Positions 51,668-60,541 of a DNA stretch of 64,000 nt are shown here, one piece after another. The stretch comes from Acidovorax sp. GTDB taxonomy: Bacteria; Pseudomonadota; Gammaproteobacteria; Burkholderiales; Burkholderiaceae_C. The notes beneath the pieces were generated by a model. That model was not told the origin of the DNA and made no database searches. It saw only the letters and a program-made list of their open reading frames with translations. Position numbers and translations under genes: made by a program. The stretch is taken from the NCBI GenBank assembly GCA_031277855.1, contig JAITLO010000034.1:124001-188000 (forward strand), written 5' to 3'. Each line of letters starts with the position of its first letter. Within the stretch, counting starts at the first letter, position 1.

Positions 51668-51821
51668 GGAGTGCGTGGTTTGGGCCGTGCAAGCCCGAGT
51701 CGGAAAGCCGGGAATGATAGCGGTTTGGGCGCACTGAGTGGGGGGCGGGGCTATGGGGCTAGATGTGATCCGCCGAAGGCGTGTTTGCTGCGGGCAGTGT
51801 CGCGGTTGGAGTGGCATCTTT

Positions 51822-51831
51822 GAACACGTTC
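51822..51831 (-). repeat. Post-stop 10-mer GAACGTGTTC, copy 3
   Basis: Starts on the base immediately after the TAA of the ATPase gene (minus strand), exactly as at fumC and the SMP-30 gene. The remaining 51668-51821 stretch upstream of the GST gene shows nothing else distinctive. Confidence 0.6.
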
Positions 51832-52383
51832 TTATGCTTGCGCCAGGCTCTGCAGCACCCAATCGGCACGCTCGGCCACGCTGAGCTTGGGCAGCAGCAA
51901 TGCTTCGTATCCCAAGGCGGGATAGGCAAGCTGCAGGCGCTCGAACTCGGCCTGCGCTGCCTCCATGGCATGGCGCCGCTCCGCATCCTGGACATAGATT
52001 TCCGGCCAGGGCGGGGTCAGAAACACGCGCGGGTGGTAGAGAGAGGACAGTGGTGGTACAGGAGGCAGGGCCTCGCCGGGTAGTGCCTGGAGGGCAGCGA
52101 CCGCGTCGACCAGGCTGCGGTCAAAGAACACCCAGGAGCCCTGGTGGCGTGCAGCCCGGGCATGGTCGTCCAATGCCAGCGCGATGCAGCGCCGCAAAAA
52201 GCCGGCCATGTCTATCCAGGGAAGGGTGGCTTCCCCGCTGCGCAAGGCCGCTTGAACGACGCGTCGGCCGGGCTCTTCCACCACGGCATGGCCACGCCTT
52301 TCAAGCTCGGCCAGCAGCGTGGATTTGCCGCCGCCCGAGCAGCCGGAAATCACGACCAGGCGCTGTGCTGCAGCTGCTTTCAT
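51832..52383 (-). CDS. Small P-loop ATPase (AAA_28/NadR-kinase-like)
   Basis: 183 residues. Walker A GCSGGGKST (about 14-22), EPGRRVVQAAL, and FFDRSLVDAVAAL with a DR-type Walker B, matching the AAA_28 family of small kinases/ATPases. Substrate unknown. GAGG seven bases upstream of ATG 52383; it follows the DUF817 gene by nine bases, so both are in one operon. Confidence 0.83.
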   Translation of the reverse strand: MKAAAAQRLVVISGCSGGGKSTLLAELERRGHAVVEEPGRRVVQAALRSGEATLPWIDMAGFLRRCIALALDDHARAARHQGSWVFFDRSLVDAVAALQALPGEALPPVPPLSSLYHPRVFLTPPWPEIYVQDAERRHAMEAAQAEFERLQLAYPALGYEALLLPKLSVAERADWVLQSLAQA

Positions 52384-52392
52384 TGCTTTGCC

Positions 52393-53283
52393 TCACGCCG
52401 GCACATGGATGTGCCGTTTGATGTGCTTGAGGTTGGCCACGATGGTGAAGGTCATCACCACCAGCATGGACCAGGAACTCCACTTGCCCACATGCACGGT
52501 GGACCAGGCGCCCAGCTGGTTGGGGTAGCTCCAGACGCCGGCAAAGGTGGAGATGTTTTCGGCCAGCCAGATGAAAAAGCCGATCAGCACAAAGGACAGC
52601 AGCAGCGGCATGTGGCGGTCGCGGTCCAGCGGGCGATACACCACAGTGGTGCGGGCATACAGGCCCAGGGCGCAGGCAGCCAGATACCAGCGGTAGTCGC
52701 CTATGTAGTGGTGGGTGAAGAAGTTGGCGTAAATCAGCACCGCAATCAGCGCTGCCATCCAGTAGGGCGGGTGGTGCAGTATGCGCAGCTCGAACAGCCG
52801 CCAGGCCTGGATGATGTAGCTGCCAACGGCCGCATACATAAAGCCCGAGAACAGCGGCACGCCCCAGAGCTTGGTATAGGCAAAGTCCGGATAGGCCCAG
52901 GACTTGATGCCGCTGGAGGTCTTGAACACCTCCAGCGCAAAGCCCACCAGGTGGAACAAGGTGATGGCCTTGAGCTCGTCCCAGGTCTCCAGCCGCGTGG
53001 CCACCATGGCGAACTGGATGGCCAGGGCGGCGATCAGCAGCAGGTCGTAGCGCGGAATGCCCCAGATGCCGCCCCGGGGCATGGCAAACACGGCAGCAAA
53101 GAACAGGCCCACAAACAGGCAGCTGCGCGCATTTTTCAGGCCAAAGAACCAAAACTCCCACACAAAGCGCTTGACGCCCGCGAGCTGGGCGGGCACGGGG
53201 CGGTGCATCAGCCAGTCATCCAGGGCATTGAGGCGGAGCAGGGTGGATCGGGGTGGGGCAGCGGCGAGGGTGGACGAAGGCAT
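52393..53283 (-). CDS. DUF817 family integral membrane protein
   Basis: 296 residues with about eight predicted membrane segments. Family-typical GFALEVFKTSSGIKSWAYPDFAYTKLWGVPLFSGFMYAAVGSYI and HHYIGDYRWYL. Function unknown. Start placed at ATG 53283, although a GTG at 53310 is possible. Upstream partner of the P-loop ATPase gene. Confidence 0.85.
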   Translation of the reverse strand: MPSSTLAAAPPRSTLLRLNALDDWLMHRPVPAQLAGVKRFVWEFWFFGLKNARSCLFVGLFFAAVFAMPRGGIWGIPRYDLLLIAALAIQFAMVATRLETWDELKAITLFHLVGFALEVFKTSSGIKSWAYPDFAYTKLWGVPLFSGFMYAAVGSYIIQAWRLFELRILHHPPYWMAALIAVLIYANFFTHHYIGDYRWYLAACALGLYARTTVVYRPLDRDRHMPLLLSFVLIGFFIWLAENISTFAGVWSYPNQLGAWSTVHVGKWSSWSMLVVMTFTIVANLKHIKRHIHVPA

Positions 53284-53362
53284 GGAGGGGCGAAGAAAGG
53301 CACGGTGCACGGCATGGCTTGCGTGCGTGGGGGAAAGCTGGCGGGCAGTATGCCAGCGCAGC

Positions 53363-54220
53363 CTATGCTGCCTGCTGCAGCAGCCACTGGCGCAGCTGTG
53401 TCAGTGCGGGCCAGGCGGGCCGGGTCTTGGGCGTGGTGAACCAGTAGGCGCCGGCAGGCACGGTGGTAGCAAAAGGCTGGACCAGGCGGCCGGCGCGCAG
53501 CAAATGGGCAAACATGGCCGGTGGAAGCAGGGCCACGCCCGCGCCCAGGGCGGCGGCTTCGGCCAGGGCGATGGAGCTGTCAAACATGGGGCCGGTGGCG
53601 CGCAGCGGTGGCAAGCCGGTGCTGAGGCACCACTGTTCCCATTCCCCGCTGCGAAACGAGCGCAGCAGCGGCTGACCGCGCAGGTCGCCGGGCTGGCGCA
53701 GGCGCTCGGCAATGGTGGGGGCGCACAGCGGCGTCAGCGGGGCTTGCACCAGCAAATCGGCCTGCAGCCCGGGCCATGCACCGTCGCCAAAGCGGATGGC
53801 GGCGTCCAGGCCCTCGGCATTCAGGTCCACGCGGTTGTTGTGGGTCTGCAGCCGCAAATCGATCTGCGGGTGCTGGGCTTCAAAGGCCGGCAGCCTGGGC
53901 AACAGCCAGCCCACGGCGAAGGTGCCCACCACGCCCAGAGTCAGCACCTCGCGCGGGTGTTCGTCGCGCAACTGGGTAAAGGCGCGCTCCAGCCGGCCCA
54001 GACTGTCCTGCACCACGGGCCACAGGCTTTGGCCCTCATCGGTCAGGGCCAAGCCGCGCGGCAGGCGCTTGAACAGCGGGTGACCCAACCAGTCTTCCAG
54101 GCGGCGGATATGCTGGCTCACGGCCGCCTGGGTCACATGCAGCTCCTGGGCCGCATGGGTGAGGTTGAGGTGGCGTGCCGCCGCATCAAACATGCGCAAG
54201 GCATTCAGAGGCAGTTGCAT
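53363..54220 (-). CDS. ampR: LysR-family regulator, AmpR type, divergent from a beta-lactamase gene
   Basis: 285 residues. N-terminal LysR HTH (about 4-63; RHLNLTHAAQELHVTQAAVSQHIRRLEDWLG) and an effector domain with GTFAVGWLLPRLPAFEAQHPQIDLRL. The protein is GcvA/AmpR-like; its divergent position beside a class A beta-lactamase makes AmpR the best call. AmpR proteins sense muropeptides from cell-wall recycling. A GcvA-like role cannot be excluded from sequence alone. Confidence 0.83.
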   Translation of the reverse strand: MQLPLNALRMFDAAARHLNLTHAAQELHVTQAAVSQHIRRLEDWLGHPLFKRLPRGLALTDEGQSLWPVVQDSLGRLERAFTQLRDEHPREVLTLGVVGTFAVGWLLPRLPAFEAQHPQIDLRLQTHNNRVDLNAEGLDAAIRFGDGAWPGLQADLLVQAPLTPLCAPTIAERLRQPGDLRGQPLLRSFRSGEWEQWCLSTGLPPLRATGPMFDSSIALAEAAALGAGVALLPPAMFAHLLRAGRLVQPFATTVPAGAYWFTTPKTRPAWPALTQLRQWLLQQAA

Positions 54221-54336
54221 GATGGGTATAAGTTTTACTTGTGCTTGACCGCAGAATTTATCGCTATTCGTTGCAGAGTGCAGCGTCTATGCTTGGGTTA
54301 TTGTGCAAGAGTCATAGCTAGACATGGGGAGGTAGT
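54221..54336. promoter_or_regulatory. ampR-bla intergenic control region
   Basis: 116 bp between divergent starts, AT-richer than the flanking genes (TATAAGTTTTACTTG, GCAGAATTTATCGC). LysR regulators normally bind such gaps at T-N11-A sites; several candidates exist and I cannot choose one. Confidence 0.45.
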
Positions 54337-55302
54337 ATGCAACGGCGCATGTTTTTGGCTGGAACAGTGGTGGGTTTGGGAGCTTTGAGCGCTTGCTCGA
54401 CCACCAAGAAAAACTATCAAGATGAATCTGCTTTCACCGCAGATGCTGACCAGGGCTTGCGTGCCGCAGCCCGTGAGGTAGAGGCCCAGACCGGTGGCCG
54501 CCTGGGCCTGAGCGTGCTGGACACGAGCAATGGTCGCCAGCTGAGCTGGCGCGGTGGCGAGCGCTTTGCGCTGTGCAGCACCTTTAAAACGCTGCTGGCT
54601 GCCCAGGTGTTGCAGCGTGCAGAGCAAGGCAAGGAGGTGCTGCACCGCCGCGTGCTGTACCGCCGTGACGAGCTGGTCAGCTATTCACCCGTGACCGAAG
54701 AATGGGCCGATACCCTGGAAGGCTTGAGCGTGCAGTCGCTGCTGCGCGCCAGCGTGGTGCTCAGTGACAACACTGCCGCCAATTTGCTGCTGCGCAGCGT
54801 GGGTGGCCCGCAGGCACTGACCGAGTGGCTGCGCGGCCTGGGCGATACCGAAACCCGGCTGGACCGCTGGGAGCCCGAGCTCAACAGCGCCAAGCCTGGC
54901 GATGTGCGCGACACCACCACGCCCGAAGCCATGGCGCTGACATTGCGCAAATTGCTGGTGGACGAGTCGGTGCTGCAAGCGCCCAGCAGCACGCAGCTGA
55001 CGCGCTGGCTGGTGCAAAGCCGTACCGGTGACCAGCGCGTGCGCGCGCATTTCCCGGTGGACTGGGTGGCCGGCGGCAAGACGGGCTCGGGCGAGCACGG
55101 CACCAGCAATGACACCTTGATTGTCTGGCCCGGCCCGCGCAAGCCGCCGCTGGTGGTGGCCTGCTATCTCACGGGCAGCCGCCACAGCGCAGCGCAGCGC
55201 GATGCCCAGTTGGCCCGCCTGGGCGAGGCCTTGGTGCGCTGGCAGCAAGCGGGTGCGGCGCCGGCACCGGTGGCCGCCACACCGCCCTATATCCCGGGGT
55301 GA
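54337..55302 (+). CDS. Class A beta-lactamase, predicted lipoprotein
   Basis: Serine beta-lactamase, 321 residues. All class A motifs are present: S81-TF-K84 (SxxK, preceded by Cys), S143-D-N, E179 in EPELN (Ambler E166) and K248-T-G. The N-terminus has QRRMFLAG (twin-Arg-like) and a lipobox LSAC with Cys20, so export and membrane anchoring are likely. Ala/Pro-rich C-terminal tail. Divergent from ampR, hence probably inducible. Probably intrinsic to the species; spectrum cannot be predicted from sequence alone. Confidence 0.92.
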   Translation: MQRRMFLAGTVVGLGALSACSTTKKNYQDESAFTADADQGLRAAAREVEAQTGGRLGLSVLDTSNGRQLSWRGGERFALCSTFKTLLAAQVLQRAEQGKEVLHRRVLYRRDELVSYSPVTEEWADTLEGLSVQSLLRASVVLSDNTAANLLLRSVGGPQALTEWLRGLGDTETRLDRWEPELNSAKPGDVRDTTTPEAMALTLRKLLVDESVLQAPSSTQLTRWLVQSRTGDQRVRAHFPVDWVAGGKTGSGEHGTSNDTLIVWPGPRKPPLVVACYLTGSRHSAAQRDAQLARLGEALVRWQQAGAAPAPVAATPPYIPG

Positions 55303-55351
55303 TAGGGCGCGGGTGGGCAGCGCCATCCAGGCATGGCGCTGCTGGATAGGA

Positions 55352-55380
55352 GGAAACCCCTGAACCGCCCCAGGGGGTTG
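55352..55380 (+). terminator. Terminator-like hairpin after bla
   Basis: AACCCCTgaaccgccccAGGGGGTT forms a 7-8 bp GC-rich stem about 50 bp past the stop. A second dyad, GAGGTgcatcaaaggtgggtcACCTC, follows. No clear U-run. Confidence 0.5.
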
Positions 55381-55478
55381 AGGTGCATCAAAGGTGGGTC
55401 ACCTCAATTGTCACAAAACGTAATTAATGCCCTAAAAAGCATTCCTTTCGTTTTGTCTGCTGACTGCTGCCCACCACC

Positions 55479-56627
55479 ATGCGACGTATTCGCCAGAGCG
55501 ATCTGGTCCTGAATGAGCCATTGCCTTGGCCGCTGTTTGATGAAAACGGCAACCTGCTGCTGCGCGAAGGCTATGTGCTGAGCATTCCGCGCCACATCAA
55601 TGCCTTGCTGGAGCGTGGGGCGTTTGCACCCGATCCGCCGGCCGATGATGCGGAGCAACCCACGCTGGCCCTGCCTGAGTGCCATGCCAGACCGCAGGTG
55701 GGCGACCCGGTGTTCGAACGCGCCGACGCCCTGGCCATGACGCTCAAGCGTTTGCATGCACATTTGCAAAGCGGCTCGCTCAAGGCCGAGTTGCGCCCGG
55801 TGGTGCTGGGCCTGGCCCACGGCATTGTCGATGCCTGCAACGAAGATGCCGATGCGTTGCTGGCGGCATTGCACCTGAGCCGCCAGCACCCCTATCTCGT
55901 CATCCAGCAGTTGCTGGGCGCCACGCTGGTGGAGATGGCCGCGCGCGAGCTGCCGCTCGATGAGCCCACGCGCTTGTCACTGGCCTGTGCGGCGTTGACG
56001 CGCGACCTGTCCCTGCTGCCGCTGCAGGCCCAGTTGGACAAGCAGGATGGAGCGCTGACGCCGCAGCAGCAGGAGCAGGTGCGCAGCCATCCCGAGCGTT
56101 CCGCCTCGTTGCTGCTGGAGATGGGGGTGACGGACATGTTGTGGCTGGCCTTGGTGCGCCAGCACCACGAGCGCATCGACGGCTCGGGCTATCCCCATGC
56201 GCTGCGGGGCGATGCCATCTTGCCTGGTGCCAGGTTGCTGGCGATTGCCGATTCCTATGCCGCCATGGTCACGCCGCGCCCCAACCGCCTGGGGCAATTC
56301 CCACGCGAAGCCTTGAAGGCCTTGTTCCAGGACCGCGCCCGCTTGTATGACGATCCGCTGCTGCAGCTGTCCATCAAGACGCTGACCATGCACCCGCCCG
56401 GCATGCTGGCGCGCCTGGCCAATGGCGAGTTTGCCGTGGTGCGCTCGCGCCACAAGCACAAGGACTCGCTGGACCTGTGGTGCCTGTATGACAGCAGCGG
56501 CATGCCCATGTTGCAGCCCCAGCGCCGCGACTCCAACGACCCCGCACATGACATCACCGGCACGCTGCGTGTCGAAGAGTGCCGCAGCGCCGCCCTGGTG
56601 CTCAAGCGTCTGTGGATGCAATCCTAG
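55479..56627 (+). CDS. Degenerate HD-GYP domain protein
   Basis: 382 residues. An N-terminal PilZ-like or unknown segment (about 1-60) precedes a domain matching HD-GYP phosphodiesterases: RSHPERSASLLLEMG and HHERIDGSGYPHALRGDAI keep HPE- and GYP-type motifs, but the HD pair is replaced (ALTRDLSLLPLQ instead of LLHDIGK). The metal site is therefore incomplete and cyclic-di-GMP hydrolysis doubtful; a binding role is possible. Followed 14 bp later by a PAS-HAMP receptor gene, suggesting one signalling unit. Confidence 0.82.
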   Translation: MRRIRQSDLVLNEPLPWPLFDENGNLLLREGYVLSIPRHINALLERGAFAPDPPADDAEQPTLALPECHARPQVGDPVFERADALAMTLKRLHAHLQSGSLKAELRPVVLGLAHGIVDACNEDADALLAALHLSRQHPYLVIQQLLGATLVEMAARELPLDEPTRLSLACAALTRDLSLLPLQAQLDKQDGALTPQQQEQVRSHPERSASLLLEMGVTDMLWLALVRQHHERIDGSGYPHALRGDAILPGARLLAIADSYAAMVTPRPNRLGQFPREALKALFQDRARLYDDPLLQLSIKTLTMHPPGMLARLANGEFAVVRSRHKHKDSLDLWCLYDSSGMPMLQPQRRDSNDPAHDITGTLRVEECRSAALVLKRLWMQS

Positions 56628-56641
56628 AGAAAGCCGTTTCC

Positions 56642-58336
56642 ATGAAGCAGAACCTGCCTGTGACCACCCGGCATACCGAGATTCCACCAGGCGTGAACCT
56701 GGTCTCCAAGACCGATCTCAAAGGCCGCATCACCTACGCCAACGAGGCCTTTGTCGAGGTCAGCGGCTACACGCTGGACGAGCTGCAGGGCCGCAGCCAC
56801 AACATCGTGCGCCACCCCGATATGCCGGCTGCAGCCTTTGCTGACATGTGGGCCACCTTGCAAGGTGGCCATCCCTGGCGCGGCCTGGTCAAAAACCGTT
56901 GCAAGGACGGCGGCTATTACTGGGTGGATGCCTGTGTGGTGCCCATTACCCGGCATGACGAGGTGACGGGCTATATGTCGGTGCGCAAGCACGCTGCGCC
57001 CGAGGCCGTTGCCAAGGCCGAGGCCTTGTACGCCCGCATGGCGGCAGGCCAGCCGCCACGCCGCCTGCGATTGCCGCGCTGGCTGGGCATACGCAGTGGT
57101 ATGCGGGCCGGAAGTCTGTTTGTGGCAGTGCTGATGCTGGCCGGCGGTGCACTGGGCATGGGCGGGCTGACACTGGCAGACCGAGCTTTTTCGCGCCTGT
57201 ACCGTGGCCAGCTGGAGCCGGTGGCAGCCATTGGCGCCATCGAAGCACGCCTGAGCGAGAGCCACACCACCATGCTGGAGATTCGCCTGGCGCGCCGTGA
57301 GCAGGCGGTGGCGGCCACCCAGCCTGCGGCACTGGATGCACAGGTGGCCAGGCTGCGTGCCAACCGCGATGAAATCCATGGGCTGCTGGAGCAGCTCAAG
57401 GGCACGACCGAGGAGGTCGTGCTGCAAAAACTGCGGCTGACCGAGGCATTGACGCACTACACCGAAGACGGTTTGCGCTGGGTGGAGCAGGCTGCCGCGC
57501 GCGACAACTTGGCCCAGGTGGATCGCCTGGTGGCCTTGCGTGTGCTGCCACTGGAGCAAGACGCCATGGCCGCCGCCGTGGACCTGCGCCAGGCCTTGCT
57601 GGATGCGGCACAGGGCGAGTACAGCAACACCTTGGAGCGCAATGCCCGCATCCGCTACTTTGCGGCTGCAGGGATTTTGCTGGGCCTGCTGGTGGTGGGC
57701 CTGGTGGGGCATATGTTCATCCGCGGCATTGTGGATCCGCTCAATGCCTCCATACGCCGGCTCAACCGTATTGCACAGGGCGATCTGCAGGGCGAGATTG
57801 ATCTGTCAGGCACCGGTGAGAGTGGCCAACTCAACCACGCGGCCACGGTCATGCAGCTGCACCTGAAGGTGATGATTGATGAGATTGCCCTGGCAGCGCG
57901 GCGCATTCACCGCCACTGCGCCATGCTGAACACAGCCTTGTACGAGGTGACGGAGCATTCAGAGTCCCAGCACGACCGCGTCTATGCCGCCATTGCCGCG
58001 CTGGATGTGGCCATGGCGGAAACCGGTGACCTGAGCGTGCGGGCCGAGCGTTTGCTGCAAAAGGCCAGCGAGCAGGAGGCGCCTGGCAGCAGCCCGCAGC
58101 TGGTGGACGATGCACGCGCCCTGGCCACTGCCACACGCCTGACCGCGTTTGGGGCCGAAGAGGTGGCGCGCAGCATGCGCCAGGTGGCCGATTTGATTGT
58201 GGAAAACCGCAGCGAGGCACAGCGCGCCTGGCGCGCCTCGGAGGCGTTGACGCGCACGGCGGGCGAGCTCAATCAGCTGGTGGACTACTTCGAGCCGCCC
58301 AAGACGGGGCAAGCGCCGGCCGTGTCTGCGGTTTAG
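56642..58336 (+). CDS. PAS-HAMP membrane receptor with truncated signalling domain (Aer/MCP-like)
   Basis: 564 residues. N-terminal PAS (about 18-115; GRITYANEAFVEVSGYTLDELQG ... HNIVRHPDMP, typical of Aer), first membrane helix (about 155-178), a periplasmic 4HB-like helical region (about 180-330), second helix (about 340-362), HAMP (about 363-415), then a coiled coil to the end. The conserved MCP hairpin tip that contacts CheA/CheW is absent and the cytoplasmic part is short. It may signal through the upstream HD-GYP-like protein instead. Start at ATG 56642. Confidence 0.8.
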   Translation: MKQNLPVTTRHTEIPPGVNLVSKTDLKGRITYANEAFVEVSGYTLDELQGRSHNIVRHPDMPAAAFADMWATLQGGHPWRGLVKNRCKDGGYYWVDACVVPITRHDEVTGYMSVRKHAAPEAVAKAEALYARMAAGQPPRRLRLPRWLGIRSGMRAGSLFVAVLMLAGGALGMGGLTLADRAFSRLYRGQLEPVAAIGAIEARLSESHTTMLEIRLARREQAVAATQPAALDAQVARLRANRDEIHGLLEQLKGTTEEVVLQKLRLTEALTHYTEDGLRWVEQAAARDNLAQVDRLVALRVLPLEQDAMAAAVDLRQALLDAAQGEYSNTLERNARIRYFAAAGILLGLLVVGLVGHMFIRGIVDPLNASIRRLNRIAQGDLQGEIDLSGTGESGQLNHAATVMQLHLKVMIDEIALAARRIHRHCAMLNTALYEVTEHSESQHDRVYAAIAALDVAMAETGDLSVRAERLLQKASEQEAPGSSPQLVDDARALATATRLTAFGAEEVARSMRQVADLIVENRSEAQRAWRASEALTRTAGELNQLVDYFEPPKTGQAPAVSAV

Positions 58337-58416
58337 AGGCAGGGGCGTCACTGCTTTGCAGGACGGGCAATAGCACGCCGCCTGCGGCGGTATCGCTACC
58401 TCGTGGCCTGTTTGGC

Positions 58417-58893
58417 TTAAGCGGCCGATCCCATCTGGCTTTGCAGATAGTTGGGCAGGCCGATCTTCTCGATCAGGCCCAACTGCTTTTCCAGCCAGTA
58501 GGCGTGGTCTTCTTCGGTGTCCTTGAGCTGGGCCAGCAGCAGGTCGCGGCTCTGGTAGTCGGCGTGGCGCTCGCACAGTGCCATGGCGGCGCGCAGGTTG
58601 TCGCGCACCTGGTATTCCACGGCCAGGTCTTTGCGCAGCATGGCTTCCACGGTGTCGCCGGGCTCGAAAGCATGGGGGCGCATATCGGGCTTGCCGCCCA
58701 GGAACAGAATGCGGCGCAGGATCACGTCGGCATGCTGGGTTTCTTCTTCCATCTCGTGGCCTATGCGCTCGAACAGGCGCATAAAGCCCTGGTCCTCGTA
58801 TTGGCGCGAGTGGATGAAGTACTGGTCGCGTGCGGCCAGCTCGCCGCGCAGCAGTTCTTTCAGGCAGTCAATGACTTCGGGATGGCCTTGCAT
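58417..58893 (-). CDS. bfr: Bacterioferritin lacking the heme-ligand methionine
   Basis: 158 residues, ferritin-like four-helix bundle. Ferroxidase ligands match Bfr: E18 ([11 protein letters not shown]), E51 and H54 (EETQHAD), E94 (AVEYQ), E127 and H130 (EEDHAYW). The residue equal to heme-binding Met52 of E. coli Bfr is Thr (ETQH instead of EMKH), so this subunit may not bind heme alone. Stores iron, protecting against Fenton chemistry. Start at ATG 58893. No Bfd ferredoxin gene adjoins. Confidence 0.9.
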   Translation of the reverse strand: MQGHPEVIDCLKELLRGELAARDQYFIHSRQYEDQGFMRLFERIGHEMEEETQHADVILRRILFLGGKPDMRPHAFEPGDTVEAMLRKDLAVEYQVRDNLRAAMALCERHADYQSRDLLLAQLKDTEEDHAYWLEKQLGLIEKIGLPNYLQSQMGSAA

Positions 58894-59045
58894 GTTGTAG
58901 TTCTGTGAAGTGGACAATGGCCCAAGTATCCCGTGTCTGCGCCGCATGCCCAAATGCGCGGGCCGCAATTCCCGCGCAAATCCGTACTGCATGCGGGCGC
59001 AACGCACTCGCATTCGCATTGAAGTGCTTGGCCAGCAGCGTGCAC

Positions 59046-60251
59046 TCAGCGCGCCAGCGCCTGCAGCTTTGGGGCAGGGCGCAGCCACCACAGCATGGCG
59101 GCCAGCACCGGCAACATGGCCCAGTTGATGGCCTGCCAGCCCAGGGTCTGCACCAGCAGGCCAGAGCCCATGGACATCAGCGCCGCCATGGCGCTGTTGC
59201 CCCATTCCATCATGGGCTGGGCCAGGCGGCGCTCGGCAGGGTGGTGGGAGCGGGTGAGCAAATGGGTGCCGGCCAGCAGCACCAGATTCCAGCCCGCGCC
59301 CAGCAGCAGCGAGCTGGGCAGAAACTGCGCGACCTCTACCCCGCTGAGCGCCCACAGCGCGCTGGCGGCTAGCAGCAGCACGCCGCACAAGGCCACACGT
59401 GCAGGGCCGAAACGGTCGACTGCCGGGCCTGCCAGCAGAGACGGAGCAAACATGCCCAGCACATGCCACTGGATCACCATGGCCGAGGCCTGCAAGCCAT
59501 GGCCGCAGCCCAGCATGGCCAGTGGCGTGGCATTCATCACCAGAATCATCAGCCCATGGCCGCAGGCCGTCAGCAGCAAGGCCTGGCGGATGGCGGGGCG
59601 CTGCCACAGTGCGCGGCGGCTGGTGGCGACTCCTGTTTGAGGAGCGTTCGGTGCACCAGGCGCTTGCGTTACAGCCGGCTTTGTATGAGAGGCAGGCAAG
59701 GCCTGCAGCACGGCGCAAGCCAGCGCGGCCAGGCCGGCCAGGGCCAGATAGGCACCGCCGAATGCCGGGCCCAGCAGGTGGCGGCTGTGCAAGGCCAGGC
59801 TGGGTGCCAGCAAGGCGGCGGCCATGCCGCCGGCCACCACCCAGGCAGAGGCGCGGCCCTGGTCGCTGGCGGCTACGCCTTCCAGCGCGGCAAAGCGGTA
59901 ATAGCCGGCCGAGGCCTGGTAGGCCCCCACCAGCAGCACGCCCAGGCTGAACAGGGCAAAGCTGCCCAGCTGTATGCCGGCCATGCTGGTCAACCCGCCC
60001 ACCATGCCCAGCAAGGCCCCGCGCTGCAGGGCCCGGCGCGTGCCGATGCTGGCCATCCAGCGGGCCATGGTGCCCACGGTCAGCAGATTGCCCACTATCA
60101 ACAAGGCCAGCGGTGCGGTGGCCAGCTGGGGCCAGGGGGCGAGCTGCTGGCCGACCAGTCCGGTGAGGGTGATGCCGATGATGGAGCAGCTCCAGTACAG
60201 GGCCTGGCCCAGACTGAGCACGGCAAGCGCAGGGTGTTGGCGTATCAGCAT
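59046..60251 (-). CDS. Major facilitator superfamily transporter (YcaD/UMF-like)
   Basis: 401 residues with about 12 membrane helices and a short central loop rich in Pro/Ala ([21 protein letters not shown]). Typical inner cytoplasmic signatures are weak: [22 protein letters not shown] (loop 2-3) and [17 protein letters not shown] (loop 8-9). Substrate unknown; drug or metabolite efflux is likely. Start at ATG 60251. The 290-bp gap to the GlxA-like gene downstream (60252-60541) holds no gene I can support. Confidence 0.85.
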   Translation of the reverse strand: MLIRQHPALAVLSLGQALYWSCSIIGITLTGLVGQQLAPWPQLATAPLALLIVGNLLTVGTMARWMASIGTRRALQRGALLGMVGGLTSMAGIQLGSFALFSLGVLLVGAYQASAGYYRFAALEGVAASDQGRASAWVVAGGMAAALLAPSLALHSRHLLGPAFGGAYLALAGLAALACAVLQALPASHTKPAVTQAPGAPNAPQTGVATSRRALWQRPAIRQALLLTACGHGLMILVMNATPLAMLGCGHGLQASAMVIQWHVLGMFAPSLLAGPAVDRFGPARVALCGVLLLAASALWALSGVEVAQFLPSSLLLGAGWNLVLLAGTHLLTRSHHPAERRLAQPMMEWGNSAMAALMSMGSGLLVQTLGWQAINWAMLPVLAAMLWWLRPAPKLQALAR

Positions 60252-60541
60252 GATGATGGCCTTTGATTGGTGGTAGAAAAATCGAAGCCTTGGGGCTTCG
60301 TGGTGCTTCGTTTGGAGACGCCCATACAGCGCCTCATGCTTTGTTGCTCGCCCTTGCCGTGCGCAAGCACTGTCTGCGGGCGAGGCGTCGCGCCTGAAGC
60401 ACTGTCTGGGCGTTGTGGGGTGGGGTGTAGGGCCCACTGCACTGCTCGGGCCCGCTCCGGCAGGTCTGGCAATGCAGCGGCCTCAGCTGTCTGCCATCGG
60501 GCTGGCAGCTGCCAATCAGTGGTTAGAAAAAATGGCTGTCT

